The position numbers and the translations under genes are program-made. A stretch of 64,000 nt of DNA from Jaapia argillacea MUCL 33604 (taxonomy: Eukaryota; Basidiomycota; Agaricomycetes; Jaapiales; Jaapiaceae), in assembly GCA_000697665.1 (NCBI GenBank), contig KL197710.1:170078-234077 (forward strand). Reading direction: 5' to 3'. Below, piece after piece: positions 36,280-46,649 of this stretch (the first letter of the stretch is position 1; every line of letters starts with the position of its first letter). The notes beneath the pieces are model-generated. The model saw only the letters and a list, made by a program, of their open reading frames with translations. It made no database searches and was not told the DNA's origin.

Positions 36280-38238
36280 ATGCAAGAAACCGCTGCCCCC
36301 GTTTACCCCACTCCGAAATCTGGAGCAAGCTTGTTGATCTCGTTCCGAGTTCAGGACAAGCTCGTCTTGATTGTGGGAGGGAATGTCTTGGCTGCTTCGC
36401 GAGCTTTTGCTGCGCTTGAGGCTGGGTCGAAAGTGGTGGTACTCGTCAAAGGTGGTGCTGAAACTGCCTGTGAGGAGTTGAGGTGGAGAGCTAAGCAAGA
36501 GCAGATCACTCTGGCTGATCTCGACCTTCTCCCCGATTCAACTCCGTCGCCTGGGGACGTAGAAACTTTCGAGGCATACCTGAGGGCATCCCAAAAACCC
36601 ATCAGCCTAGTCTGTGTAACAGACACTGTCATCGCCTCCTCTTCACCCTCCTCTGCACCCCAACGTTCCCGCTCCTCAGCCCTCGCTCTCTACAAAAGCT
36701 GTCAATCGCGTTCCATCCCAATAAACATAACCGACATGCCAGACCTCTGTGACTTTACCTTCACCGCTACTCATCGGTTTATCGATGCCGAGAGTGGTGA
36801 GCCGTCGGGTCTGCAAGTCGGTGTCACAACCAATGGTGAGGGTTGTAGGTTGGCCGGAAGGGTTCGGAGGGAAATCGTGGGGTTGTTACCTCGAGATGTG
36901 GGAAGTGCTGTTAGGAATGTGGGCAAGTTGCGTAACTTTGCCAAAGGCGTTGATGGTGAAGAAGCTACAGAGGAGGTCACGAGTGGCGAGGTGAACGAAG
37001 AAAATGGTATATCGACACCGAATGCACCCGTTCCTCAAAGAACGAGGAATACCGAGAGTTTGTTGGAGAGTCAGAGGAGGAGGATGAAATGGGTCGCACA
37101 GGTTAGCGAGTATTGGCCTATCAGTCGGTTGGCCAGTATGACAGATGAGGAGATGAGAGAACTCTTGAACGGAGAAGGAGGTTGGGAGAATAAATTGGTG
37201 TCATCTTCGGCAGAATCGGATCCATCTGGCCAGTCCCGGCCATCCGGTGCTGTCGTTCCCTCCCAACACTCACTCCCATTAATCCCCCCGCCTTCCCATC
37301 CTTCTTCTTCCCGTGGCAGGATCCTCCTCGTAGGCTCTGGACCAGGCCACCCATCTTTACTGACTATCGCAACCCATACCGCTCTAACTAAACACGCCCA
37401 GCTCGTCCTATCAGACAAGCTAGTTCCTGCTGCCGTACTTGCTTTGATTCCACCCGAGGTGGAAGTGAGGATAGCAAAGAAGTTTCCTGGGAATGCTGAG
37501 GGTGCTCAGAATGAAATGATGGAAGCCGCTGTTGAGGCCGCTCGAAGTGGCGTCACAGTCGTCCGGGTAATCTCCTTCAACTCTTTCTCATATATGAACC
37601 CGTGTTAATCTCCAGTTTTTCTCCAGTTAAAACAAGGCGACCCAATGGTATACGGTCGAGCAGGCGAAGAAGTTCTCTACTTCCGCGCACATGGGTTCGA
37701 ACCCATCGTCATCCCAGGTCTCTCCTCCGCCCTCGTAGCACCTGCATTCGCCGGAATCCCCGTAACCCAACGAGGAGTCGCAGAATCCTTCATCGTATGC
37801 ACAGGCGTCGGCAGACAAGGCAAAGAAGTCAAACTACCCGGCTACGAGCGTTCTCGAACTCTCCTAATCCTAATGGGCGTAGCCCGCTTACCTCAAGTCC
37901 TCAAAGCCCTCTTAACCGACGAACCCGATCAGAAATCAAGGAACGGACCTGCGTACCCCGAGAATTTACCCATTGCGATTATTGAGAGGGCTAGTATGCC
38001 TGATCAGAGGGTTATTGCTAGTACGTTGAGGAATGTAGAGAGAGCGCTGGAGGGGGCTGGGGAGCAGAGGCCGCCCGGGATGATTGTTGTTGGGTGGAGT
38101 GTGTTGGCTTTGGAGGGGAAGGGGGATGTTAGTGTTCTAGATCAGGGTGGGGATGATGAAGAGAGGGTTGGGAGGTGGCTTGGGGAGAAGAGTTGGAAGA
38201 TTAGGGATGGATTGGATGTTGATTGGGATCATTTATAG
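36280..38238 (+). CDS. MET1: Bifunctional siroheme synthase: Met8-like N-terminal domain fused to uroporphyrinogen-III C-methyltransferase
   Basis: Makes siroheme, the cofactor of assimilatory sulfite (and nitrite) reductase. Start ATG 36280 (MQETAAPVYPTPKSGASLLI). The N-terminal domain (residues about 15-220) resembles precorrin-2 dehydrogenase/Met8: VQDKLVLIVGGNVLAASRAF (NAD-binding GGxxxA), INITDMPDLCDFTFTATHRF, GLQVGVTTNGEGCRLAGRVR and RREIVGLLPRDVGSAVRNVG. The C-terminal SUMT domain begins GRILLVGSGPGHPSLLTIAT, then after a single intron (about 37567-37626) LKQGDPMVYGRAGEEVLYFR (SAM-binding motif), PVTQRGVAESFIVCTGVGRQ and PPGMIVVGWSVLALEGK. Ends GLDVDWDHL, TGA/TAG-type stop at 38236-38238. 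A Ser/Pro linker (residues 340-385) separates the two halves. The last ~150 nt are duplicated at 41597-41735. Confidence 0.93.
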
Positions 38239-39184
38239 TTGTTGCATACATTCGTCTATGCTGCTCAGTGCTAGTTGTCCCGTTTTTCGTTCATGTACCA
38301 TACACATCGTGCCAATGATATTATAACCGTTTCTTGACCGTTTCTGAAATTCTTGGTCCGAAGATGTCGCATGTTGCAGTCTCAAAACCAAACTCTGGTG
38401 TGAGGGAGGCAGAATGGACACCACGCCTTCCACTCGTGCACATTTTCTCGTTCTCTCAATCTACTTCATTTCTGCCCCAGCGATTAACCTTGCGTACCCT
38501 GGCGTGCACTGTAGAGACTGGTTTCAGTCTACGCATGTCCCGTCGAAAATTTAAAAATCCAAAAAAAAAAAGCCAAAAAAAAATCGAGAAAAACTACTGC
38601 TCCACGGAACCACACTCTACCGCTCACTGTTCAACCTGTCTCCTGTCTGTGGAACGTCGACTTAAACTTCGTTTGGCACGCGGAATGTTGCTTGTTCAAC
38701 ACAATACTCTCCAGGCTTAGCGCGCTGGTAAAATCTCAGGAACACATATATACGGGTGTGGGTGCGCGAATCTAGTGACCTTCGAGTGAAGAGAGAAGAA
38801 AAGCGATACCTTCCTGAGTGCTGAATGCCGGGAGGGGCGAAATGCCGGGCGCGACCAGCATGCAGGCTCGCATAGGTCAGTCCTGCTGCATTTCCAGGCT
38901 TCCAGCTCTCGTCGGACATGAATTTCCGGTTGTACAAAGTCGCCCGAACAACCCCGATCAAACTTTCAACAGTTGGACATTACACCAGCATCCCAGTTTC
39001 ACCACATCCCTCATGATCAAGCCTCCTATCACTGCGGCGAACTTACCTAACTGGATTGTGGTGGAGATGTGGATCATACTCCATGTGACGAGAACACGAT
39101 AACATGGATGTCTTATAAACGCTCATCCTGACTTGCTCTCAGCCTACGATTCGTGTCTTCTTTCCTCTCTGAAACGACACGAAG
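38239..39184. other. Intergenic; carries ~600 nt absent from unit B
   Basis: No gene seen. 38557-38592 is A-rich (two A-tracts). Sequence between about 38325 and 38935 has no counterpart in the downstream copy, where the flanks are joined directly near 41790-41800. TTATAAA at 39114 is the likely TATA box of the peptidase gene. Confidence 0.65.
39114..39120 (+). promoter_or_regulatory. TATA box, S33 peptidase copy A
   Basis: TTATAAA about 70 nt upstream of ATG 39185, conserved in copy B at 42024-42030. Confidence 0.55.
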
Positions 39185-41499
39185 ATGCCCTCCACCCCAA
39201 GGGAAAAGGTAGAGTACTCAGACGACAAGCCCCGCCTTCGCTCGTATGGCGGCGAATCGGAAGGTCGGACACAATCTGGGAGAATTTCCAGCCAGTGGAT
39301 CTTCCGTCTCCTGAGCTTTGGAGTCCTGGCCTTCCTTGCTTTGAAAGACGGTCATATTTCATTGTCGAAAGGACTCGAGGCTCTAAACTCTGGGTTTGGG
39401 TTCCTGTCCTCGGCGTCAAATTTGGTGGGAGGTGTGGAGTGGAAGTCATGTGGCGAAGGGTTTGACGGGTTCCAATGCGCCAACGTCTCCCTTCCGTTGG
39501 ACTATCACAATGATAGTGATCCACGAACTGTTACGATCTCTGTCAATAGGTTCTTGGCCACCAACACGACTCATAGGTAGGAGTCCGCACCCACTTTGTT
39601 CAACTTGACTTGACGTCCTTTGCAGGGAAGGAGCGGTGTTCATTAACCCTGGAGGTCCAGGTGAGGCTGACCCGCTCTATGGGTGGACACGAATATCGAT
39701 TGGATGTTAAGGTGGTTCCGGATCGTCCATGGGCTTCACAAAAGGCCCCTACATGTCCAAAATTTTCAAAGGTACGTGGAAAACCTCATAAGTTCGCCTA
39801 TAATATACATTGACTGACATTTTGTCGAAAGGACGATACGACATAATCGGTTTCGACCCTCGTGGCGTCAATCAATCTCTACCATATACTTCTTGCTTCG
39901 AGAACCAATTGGATGGAAATGTTTTCTCGGCCCTTGTGGATGGACTCGAACTGAATCTCCCGACGAATATGACTCTGGATAGCACAAGAGACTTGACCAA
40001 CCAGCTCACGAAAAGGGTGGCGGAGTTTACGGCGCTCACTGCGAAGTGCTATGAGAGAACCGGGGATGTGTTATCGTACTTGGGTGTGTGTTGCGATGGT
40101 TTTTGTTGTAGGCGACACAGACTCATGTACGAACGGTCACAGGTACTGAGGCTGTCATTCGGGACATCGACTCACTGTCCAAGATCATCGAAGGCGAGGA
40201 CGCCAGAATCAATTGTATGGAATTGTCTGTCTAGTTCGTCAACCCACTGACCGAGGACTGCTGATATCAGACTGGGGCTTCTCCTACGGAACTATCGTAG
40301 GACAGTATCTCGTCAAAATCCTTCCGCCCTCTCGAATCGGCAGAATCATGATTGATGGTGTTGTCAACCCCGACATCTATTCCGACTATCCTGTCAAGAC
40401 ATTTGATAGTTCGTCCACCTCCACCTAATCCGATGACCCCGTTGACCTATGGATCCCATTTAGACTATCTCATTGATTTGAGCAACCTTCTGACGTCTTT
40501 CGCTTCGTCTTGTGCGACTGCCGGCGAAGGTTGCGCCCTCTCTCATCTCAAACCGACCGAGATCCTTGCCAAAATTGACCACACGATCGATTATCTGTAT
40601 TACAACCCAGTCCCCATTACCGACTTGCGCGTGCCGACAATCCTCACAGCCTCTCAACTGCGAGAGATGCTCTTCCTAGACATGTACAAAATTCAAACTT
40701 GGCCTCAGCTGGCGGAACACCTTGATCAAGCATTCAAGGGGAACTTCAGTGGGATTGCGAACGCCACTATGCCTACCGTTCATGGTGATGGGTATCAAAA
40801 GCATGACGGGTCGACTTATGCTCACGAGGCTATCTTGGTGCGCATCTTCCCTGGGTTGAGAGACAACACCGAACGCTGACGTTGTGGCATTAGTGCGCTG
40901 ACATGAAACCATACTCTTCCGACCGTCCTCCCCCCACCATAGTTGAACTCGTGGAATACATAGTTGACGCCCTCTTCAAGTTTGGTCCCCCATTTGGGGA
41001 CAAATTCTACAGTTGGTCTCTCTGTGGAATATGGCAAGACACCGTCCCGCAAAAAAGTCGATACAAGGGTTCCTTCGATTTGGTCGACGACACTTTGGAC
41101 ACGCCGGTTCTCGTTCTATCGTATGTCGTTATTCTCTCATAGTCGTGACAGCTATTGAAAATGGTTCGCAACGATCTTAGGAACACATTCGACCCTGTCA
41201 CCCCCCTCCTCAACGCCGAATACGCCAACGAACGTCTCGGTAACAACGCAAGACTCGTTCAACAAGTTGACGGCTGGGGTCATTGCACTATCGCCCAAAA
41301 GTCGTTCTGCACCGCTGAAATTGTCCATGTATACATGGTGGAAGGAAAAGTGCCCGAACAAAAGCGCACACTTTGCGATATCGACGAAGAGCCTTTCAAG
41401 CCGTTCAACGACACTGTTTTCCCTCGTTCGCAGAATAGCGTGGATGCGGAGCTGCGGCAGGCTTGGATACAACTCACCGACAATTGGGAATGGGATTGA
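39185..41499 (+). CDS. S33 (TAP-like) serine peptidase with N-terminal membrane anchor, copy A
   Basis: Alpha/beta-hydrolase peptidase of the tripeptidyl aminopeptidase-like S33 group, probably releasing short peptides. Start ATG 39185 (MPSTPREKVEYSDDKPRLRS). A signal-anchor helix lies at about residues 38-55 (WIFRLLSFGVLAFLAL), giving a type II topology with an outward or lumenal catalytic domain. The core reads FDGFQCANVSLPLDYHNDSD, oxyanion motif INPGGPG joined by an intron to GSGSSMGFTKGP, YDIIGFDPRGVNQS, nucleophile WGFSYGTIVGQY, then NTFDPVTPLLNAEYANERLG (Asp) and VDGWGHCTIAQKSFCTAEI (His). The triad is intact. About eight introns; TGA 41497-41499. Nearly identical to copy B. Confidence 0.92.
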
Positions 41500-42023
41500 T
41501 TGTTAATGCTGACCTACTTGAGGAAATTTCCTTGCTCAAGTACTCTCGAATGTTCTCCGGTCTAAAGTCCCAGTTTGAAACTTGGGTGGCCACTACTATG
41601 TTGGCTTTGGAAGGGAAGGGGGATATTGGTGTTTTGGATCAGAGTAGGAACGATGAGGAGAGGGGAGGAGAGGGTGGGGAGGTGGGGAGAAGAGTTGGAA
41701 GCGATAGGTTGCATGTTGATTGGAATCATTTATAGTTGTTGAATACTTTTTTATGCTCTTTTGTGTTAGACGTCTTGCACGTGCCAATAATATCACAAAG
41801 TCGCCCGAAAATGTGTTCTCAAACTTTGAACAACGTTACACCCTATCTTCACGTCGATGCCAGCATCCCAGTTTTAACTTTTCGCCGCATCTGCTCTGAT
41901 ACGTCTTCGGCCCTCATGATCAAGCCTTCTATCACTGCGGTGAACTTGCCTGGGGACAAACTGGACTATGGTGGGAGATATGGACCATGCGCCATGTGAC
42001 GAGAACACGATAACATGGGTGTC
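41500..42023. other. Intergenic between S33 copies; contains orphan siroheme-synthase tail
   Basis: 41597-41735 encodes, in the same frame as the upstream gene, LALEGKGDIGVLDQS...HVDWNHL plus its stop, a decayed copy of the siroheme-synthase C terminus with no start; it is the left edge of duplication unit B. Confidence 0.8.
41597..41735 (+). pseudogene. Orphan 3' fragment of the siroheme synthase gene
   Basis: Reads LALEGKGDIGVLDQSRNDEE and ends VDWNHL with TAG at the same place as the parent (LALEGKGDVSVLDQGGDDEE ... VDWDHL). The middle has changed (a 6-nt-scale indel near GGEGGEVGRRVG) and there is no upstream coding sequence, so it can only be a duplication by-product carried with the peptidase gene. 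Confidence 0.85.
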
Positions 42024-42030
42024 TTATAAA
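42024..42030 (+). promoter_or_regulatory. TATA box, S33 peptidase copy B
   Basis: TTATAAA about 70 nt upstream of ATG 42095, at the same offset as in copy A. Confidence 0.55.
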
Positions 42031-42094
42031 TGTGCATCCTGACTTCCCCCAGGCTGCGATTCGTGTCTTCTGTCCTCTCTGAAACGACACGAAC

Positions 42095-44401
42095 ATGCCC
42101 GTAATCCCAAGGGAAAAGGTCGAGTACTCGGACGACAAGCTTCCCCTTCACTCGTATGGCGGCCAATCGGAAGGTTGGACATCGTCTCGGAGACTTCCCA
42201 GCCAGTGGATCTTCCGTCTCCTGAGTTTTGGCGCCTTGGCCTACATCGCTTTGAAAGACGGTCATATTTCATCGTCGAAAGGACTCGAGGTTCTAAACTC
42301 TGGGTTTGGGTTCCTGTCCCCGACATCAAACTTGGTTGGAGGTGTGGAGTGGAAGTCATGTGGCGAAGGGTTTGACGGGTTCCAATGCGCCAACATCTCT
42401 CTTCCGTTAGATTACCACAATGATAGTGATCCACGAACTGTTACGATCTCTGTCAATCGGTTCTTGGCCACCAACACGACTCATAGGTTGGAGTCCTCAT
42501 TTACTTTCTTCAACTTGATTTGACGTCCTTCTCAGGGAAGGAGCAGTGTTTATCAATCCTGGAGGTCCAGGTGAGTTTGACCCTCTCTACGGGTTGACAC
42601 GAATATTGATTGGATGTCAAGGTGGCTCCGGATCGTCTATGGGCTTCACAAAGGGCCCCTACATTTCCAAAATATTCAAAGGTACATGGAAAACCTCATA
42701 AGTTCGCCTGAAGTATACATTGGCTAACATTTTTTCGAAAGGACGATACGACATCATCGGTTTTGATCCTCGTGGTGTCAATCAATCTCAGCCATACACT
42801 TCTTGCTTCGAGAATCAACTGGATGGAGATGTTTTCTCGGCCCTCGTGGATGGACTCGAACTGAATCTCCCAGCGAATATGACTCTGGATAGTATGAGGG
42901 ACTTGACCAACCAACTCACGAGAAGGGTGGCGGAGTTTACGGCGCTCTCTGCAAAGTGCTATGAGAGAACCGGGGATGTGCTATCGTACTTTGGTGCGTG
43001 CCGAGTTGGTTTTACTGCGGACGACACCGACTCACGTCGGCCACAGGTACTGAAGCTGTCATCCGGGATATCGACTCACTGTCCAAGATCATCGAAGGCG
43101 AGAACGCCAGAATCAATTGTATGGAATTGTCTATCTAGTTGGTCAACTCACTAACGAGGACTGCTCATATCAGACTGGGGCTTCTCCTACGGAACTATCG
43201 TAGGACAGTATCTCGTCAAAATTCTTCCTCCTTCGCGGATAGGTAGAATCATGATTGATGGCGTTGTCAACCCCGATATTTATTCCGACTATCCTGTTAA
43301 GACGTTCGATAGTTCGTCCACCCCCATTTCCTCCGATGACCCCGTTGACCCATGATTCCACGCAGACTACCTCATCGATTTGAACAACGTCCTCACGTCC
43401 TTCGCTTCGTCTTGTTCATCTGCTGGCGAAGGTTGCGTTCTCTCTCATCTCAAGCCCACGGAGATCCTTGCCAAAATCGATGACACTATCGATTATTTAT
43501 ATTACAACCCAGTCCCCATCACCGATCTGCGCGTGCCGACAATCCTCACAGCCTCTCATTTGCGAGGGATGCTCTTCCAAGATATGTATAAGATTCAAAC
43601 TTGGCCTCAGCTGGCGGAACACCTTGACCAAGCATTCAAGGGGAACTTCAGTGGGATTGCGAGCGCCACTATGCCTACCGTTCACGGTGACGGATATCAA
43701 AAGCATGATGGGTCCAATTATGCTCACCAGGCTATCTTGGTGCGCACCTTCGCCTGGTTGAAATGGAAGATTGAACACTGAAGTTGTGGCATCAGTGCGC
43801 TGACATGAAGCCATACTCGGCCGATCATCCTCCTCCCACCATAGCTGAGCTCGTGGAATACATCGTTGACGCCCTCATTGAGTATGGCCCCCGATTTGGA
43901 GACAAATTCTACAGTTGGTCGCTCTGTGGAATATGGCAAGACACCGTCCCGCAAAAGAGTCGATACGAAGGCTCCTTCAAGTTGGTCAACAATACTTTGG
44001 ACACGCCGGTTCTCGTCCTATCGTATGTCGTTCTCCTCTAGTAGTTGTGACATCTATTGAAGATGGTCGACAACGATTTTAGGAACACATTCGACCCTGT
44101 CACCCCCCTCCTCAACGCCGAATATGCCAACGAACGTCTCGGTAACAACGCAAGACTCGTTCAACAAGTTGACGGCTGGGGTCATTGCACTATCAGCCAA
44201 AAGTCATTCTGCACTGCCGAGATTATCCATGCATACATGGTGGAAGGGAAAGTTCCCGAACAAAAGCATACACTTTGCGATATCGACGAGGAGCCATTCA
44301 AGCCATTCAATGACACTGTTTTCGCTAGTGCGCAGAAAGGTGTGGATACGGAGCTACGGCAGGCTTGGATGCAACTCACCGATGGTTGGGAATGGGATTG
44401 A
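42095..44401 (+). CDS. S33 (TAP-like) serine peptidase with N-terminal membrane anchor, copy B
   Basis: Tandem paralogue of the preceding gene, about 85-90 percent identical by eye at protein level. Start ATG 42095 (MPVIPREKVEYSDDKLPLHS); anchor helix WIFRLLSFGALAYIAL. Same intron positions, including GGPG/GSGSS (donor GTGAGT, acceptor TGTCAAG). Motifs present: YDIIGFDPRGVNQS, WGFSYGTIVGQYLV, NTFDPVTPLLNAEYANERLG and VDGWGHCTISQKSFCTAEII. TGA 44399-44401. Differences from copy A concentrate in the N-terminal 40 residues and surface loops (e.g. KLPLHS versus KPRLRS; SSAGEGC versus ATAGEGC). Reading frame and splice sites look intact, so both copies are probably expressed. Confidence 0.92.
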
Positions 44402-44894
44402 TTGTTGATGCTGACTTGCTCCAGAGAATATCCCTGCTCGGTAGCGTTATCCAGTTTGTATCAATTAAATAGTTGGAAGTTCATTCGGTCTCAAGTTCCA
44501 AAGCTTGGGCGACTAGGACCTTCAGAGTCGACCACAAATTTAAGACTTCCTTCATTAGTAAAATGTTGCCAGAGATTTCACTGCTCCAACTCGCAGTCAA
44601 AAGAGCCTCTGCATCGGGGTGACCCAGGCTGCTGCTACAGTAGCGCTCCGCCGTTGTGGTCTGCATCCGATCCTCTTCACGATCCTGCCTCCTCAAACTT
44701 GGTAGGCTGGACAGCTGGCCGTGGGTCAAAGAGAGTCAACCGAGCTCAGTACTAGTGATATCGTCACCGTGGGATCGTCTCAAGGCGTTCGGGCACAGAG
44801 ATACCCGGTAATAAACACAGAACAGTTATAAAGCCTGCAGTCAACGCCAAATCGAGGATGAGAACCGGGCTTGCCGCACTATCCGTTTTCCCCA
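44402..44894. other. Intergenic before the hydrolase cluster
   Basis: The first 110 nt belong to duplication unit B; the rest holds the promoter of the first alpha/beta-hydrolase gene. No gene seen. Confidence 0.6.
44826..44840 (+). promoter_or_regulatory. TATA plus AGCCTGCAG block, hydrolase copy 1
   Basis: TTATAAAGCCTGCAG about 55-70 nt upstream of ATG 44895. The AGCCTGCAG immediately after the TATA element recurs at the same place in the second copy (TATATAGCCTGCAG, 46655-46668) and third copy (TATGTAGCCTGCAG, about 48432-48445). Confidence 0.6.
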
Positions 44895-46191
44895 ATGACT
44901 TCTCCCTCGTCGAATGATTTCTATCGTTACCGCCACAAGCCTATCAAGACTCTCTACTTGATTTATCAATTCTTCTCGACAGTCTTCGTCAGGATTCCAT
45001 GGTGGATCATAGTATCAGTCCTTCCGGCCATGAGACCTCGGAGGTCGTGGTCCATCGGGCGTTGCTTCCATGTACGCCTGATGAGGCATCTCATCTATGT
45101 TGGGTATCAGTGAGTCGCTTCCTTTTCCATCACCATACGCCTCAGACATCGAACGAGAGCTTGAAACGTATCGTAGCGCTGGTCGACTTCAGAAGCGTCC
45201 CAACCATCTTGCCATTCCAGAAGGAGTCAACATCAAAGGCGTATGGGTTGACCCGGCTCCCTCCCTTCTCACTGCAGAGCTCAGATCCTATGGATCGATC
45301 TCCTCTGTCGAACCAGCCCGTATCCCTGGCTACTGGCTCGACAAAGTCGGCCAAGACCTCCCGATCGCCTCACCTCCTCTCCCTCATGAGAAAGTCGTCT
45401 ACGCACTCCATGGAGGTGCCTACATCTCTCTATCCGCCCACCCGGAGGATGTCACCGCGAACATTGCGAAAGGGTTGCTGGAGCATTGTAACGATGTGCA
45501 TCGAACTTTTTCCGTCGAGTACCGACTCTCCGTTGGGGCTCCATTCAAACCGAGCAACCCCTTCCCAGCTGCTTTGTTAGACGCGTTGGCAGGATATAAC
45601 TATCTTGTCAGTATCGTTGGTTTCTCGCCTTCCAACATTATCGTAGAAGGAGATTCGGCAGGCGGGAACCTTGCATTGGCCCTCACACGCTACCTCGTGG
45701 AAAATCAGAATAATTCCGAAGGTATCAAGTTACCTGCGCCTCCCGGCTCACTCCTTCTATTGTCGCCTTGGGGTGATCTCGGACATTCACACAACATCCC
45801 TGGATCGTCTGTGACCACTTGCGCATCATCCGATTATATCGGTGGATTAGGATCATTACAGTTCATCTACCCTCATCTCGCTTTTACCGGCCCACACTCC
45901 CTCGAAGCAGCCGAGACGAACAGATACATATCTCCTGCCTCTAGGAACCCTGCGATGGGAAAGGTGTCCTTCAAGGGTTTCCCGAAGACGTTCATAGTTG
46001 CGGGAGGTGCGGAGGTGTTGTTGGATTCGATCAGGACTTTGAGGAATAAGATGGTTGAGGACTTGGGTGAGGATGGAGATGGTGGTGTCACCTATTATGA
46101 GGCTGAAGATGGAATTCATGATTATTTGGGGGCAACATGGCATGAACCAGAGAGGTCGGAGACTCTGGCCGCCATCGCCGAGTGGATTTGA
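44895..46191 (+). CDS. HSL-type alpha/beta-hydrolase (esterase/lipase), intact copy 1 of 3
   Basis: Serine hydrolase of the hormone-sensitive-lipase/alpha-beta-hydrolase-3 family. ATG 44895 begins MTSPSSNDFYRYRHKPIKTL, followed by a membrane helix LIYQFFSTVFVRIPWWIIVS; the protein is probably membrane-anchored. The single intron (GTGAGTCGCTTCC...TATCGTAG) joins HLIYVGYH to AGRLQKRPNHLAIPEG. The core reads VKGVWVDP-like VNIKGVWVDPAPSL, ARIPGYWLDK, oxyanion motif YALHGGAYISLS, FSVEYRLS, nucleophile IIVEGDSAGGNLALALTRYL, AGGAEVLLDS (Asp) and EDGIHDYLG (His). All catalytic residues are present. TGA 46189-46191. The sequence SLQFIYPHL carries a three-residue insertion relative to the other copies. 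Confidence 0.9.
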
Positions 46192-46649
46192 ACCTCGAGC
46201 TCCTCTTCCGCCCCTTCCCGTGTAACATTATGCACTACCAGTTGCGAGACCGTTCATATCGCTTGCATTAACCTCCGGAAGCTTGTGCTGCGGCTCCGGA
46301 TGACCCCTACGTTACTGGAGAGCGTCTGACCGGTATTAGGGAGCTTTGGTTCGGTCCGTTCTGACCCATCCGTGACCGACCATTAGCCCTAATTACTCCG
46401 CGATCAACCAGGAGAAATCAAGTGGCGGATGCACCATCGAGGTACCTGAACACGAAGGAGGTGCATTTGATCCTTGACATGAATTTCTTGGAGAATTCAT
46501 CAATCATGGAGACGTATCTCCCTCGCCCCACAGCTCTAGCAACTCAACTGGTGGCTGGTTGGAAAAAATCGCATTCTTATGAAACGTGCTGTAAACGTCA
46601 AGTTGGTTATATCGTCATTGTACTGTGGATCGGGAAAACACAGTTTAAC
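46192..46649. other. Spacer between hydrolase copies 1 and 2
   Basis: The first 110 nt are conserved 3' flank; the remainder is unique and noncoding. Confidence 0.55.

Larger units (their letters stand above)
38099..41593 (+). repeat. Tandem duplication unit A (siroheme synthase tail + S33 peptidase gene)
   Basis: The segment from the end of the siroheme synthase gene through the first S33 peptidase gene recurs immediately downstream (41597-44515). The alignment runs through the coding end, 3' UTR, promoter, whole peptidase gene and about 90 nt beyond it. Unit A is longer by about 600 nt between roughly 38325 and 38935. Confidence 0.85.
41597..44515 (+). repeat. Tandem duplication unit B
   Basis: Downstream partner of unit A. 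It lacks the ~600-nt segment of unit A between the siroheme tail and the peptidase promoter. Similarity ends about 110 nt after the second peptidase gene. Confidence 0.85.
44826..46300 (+). repeat. Hydrolase tandem unit 1
   Basis: First of three tandem units of about 1.5 kb (others at about 46650-48112 and 48432-49933). Similarity runs from the TATA block through the gene to AAGCTTGTGCTGCGGCTCCGG about 110 nt after the stop. Confidence 0.8.

Noticed and set aside
38325-38935. Inverted ends (ATAACCG / CGGTTGT) suggesting a DNA transposon
   Set aside because: Only 5-6 matching bases and no target-site duplication; reported only as an indel.
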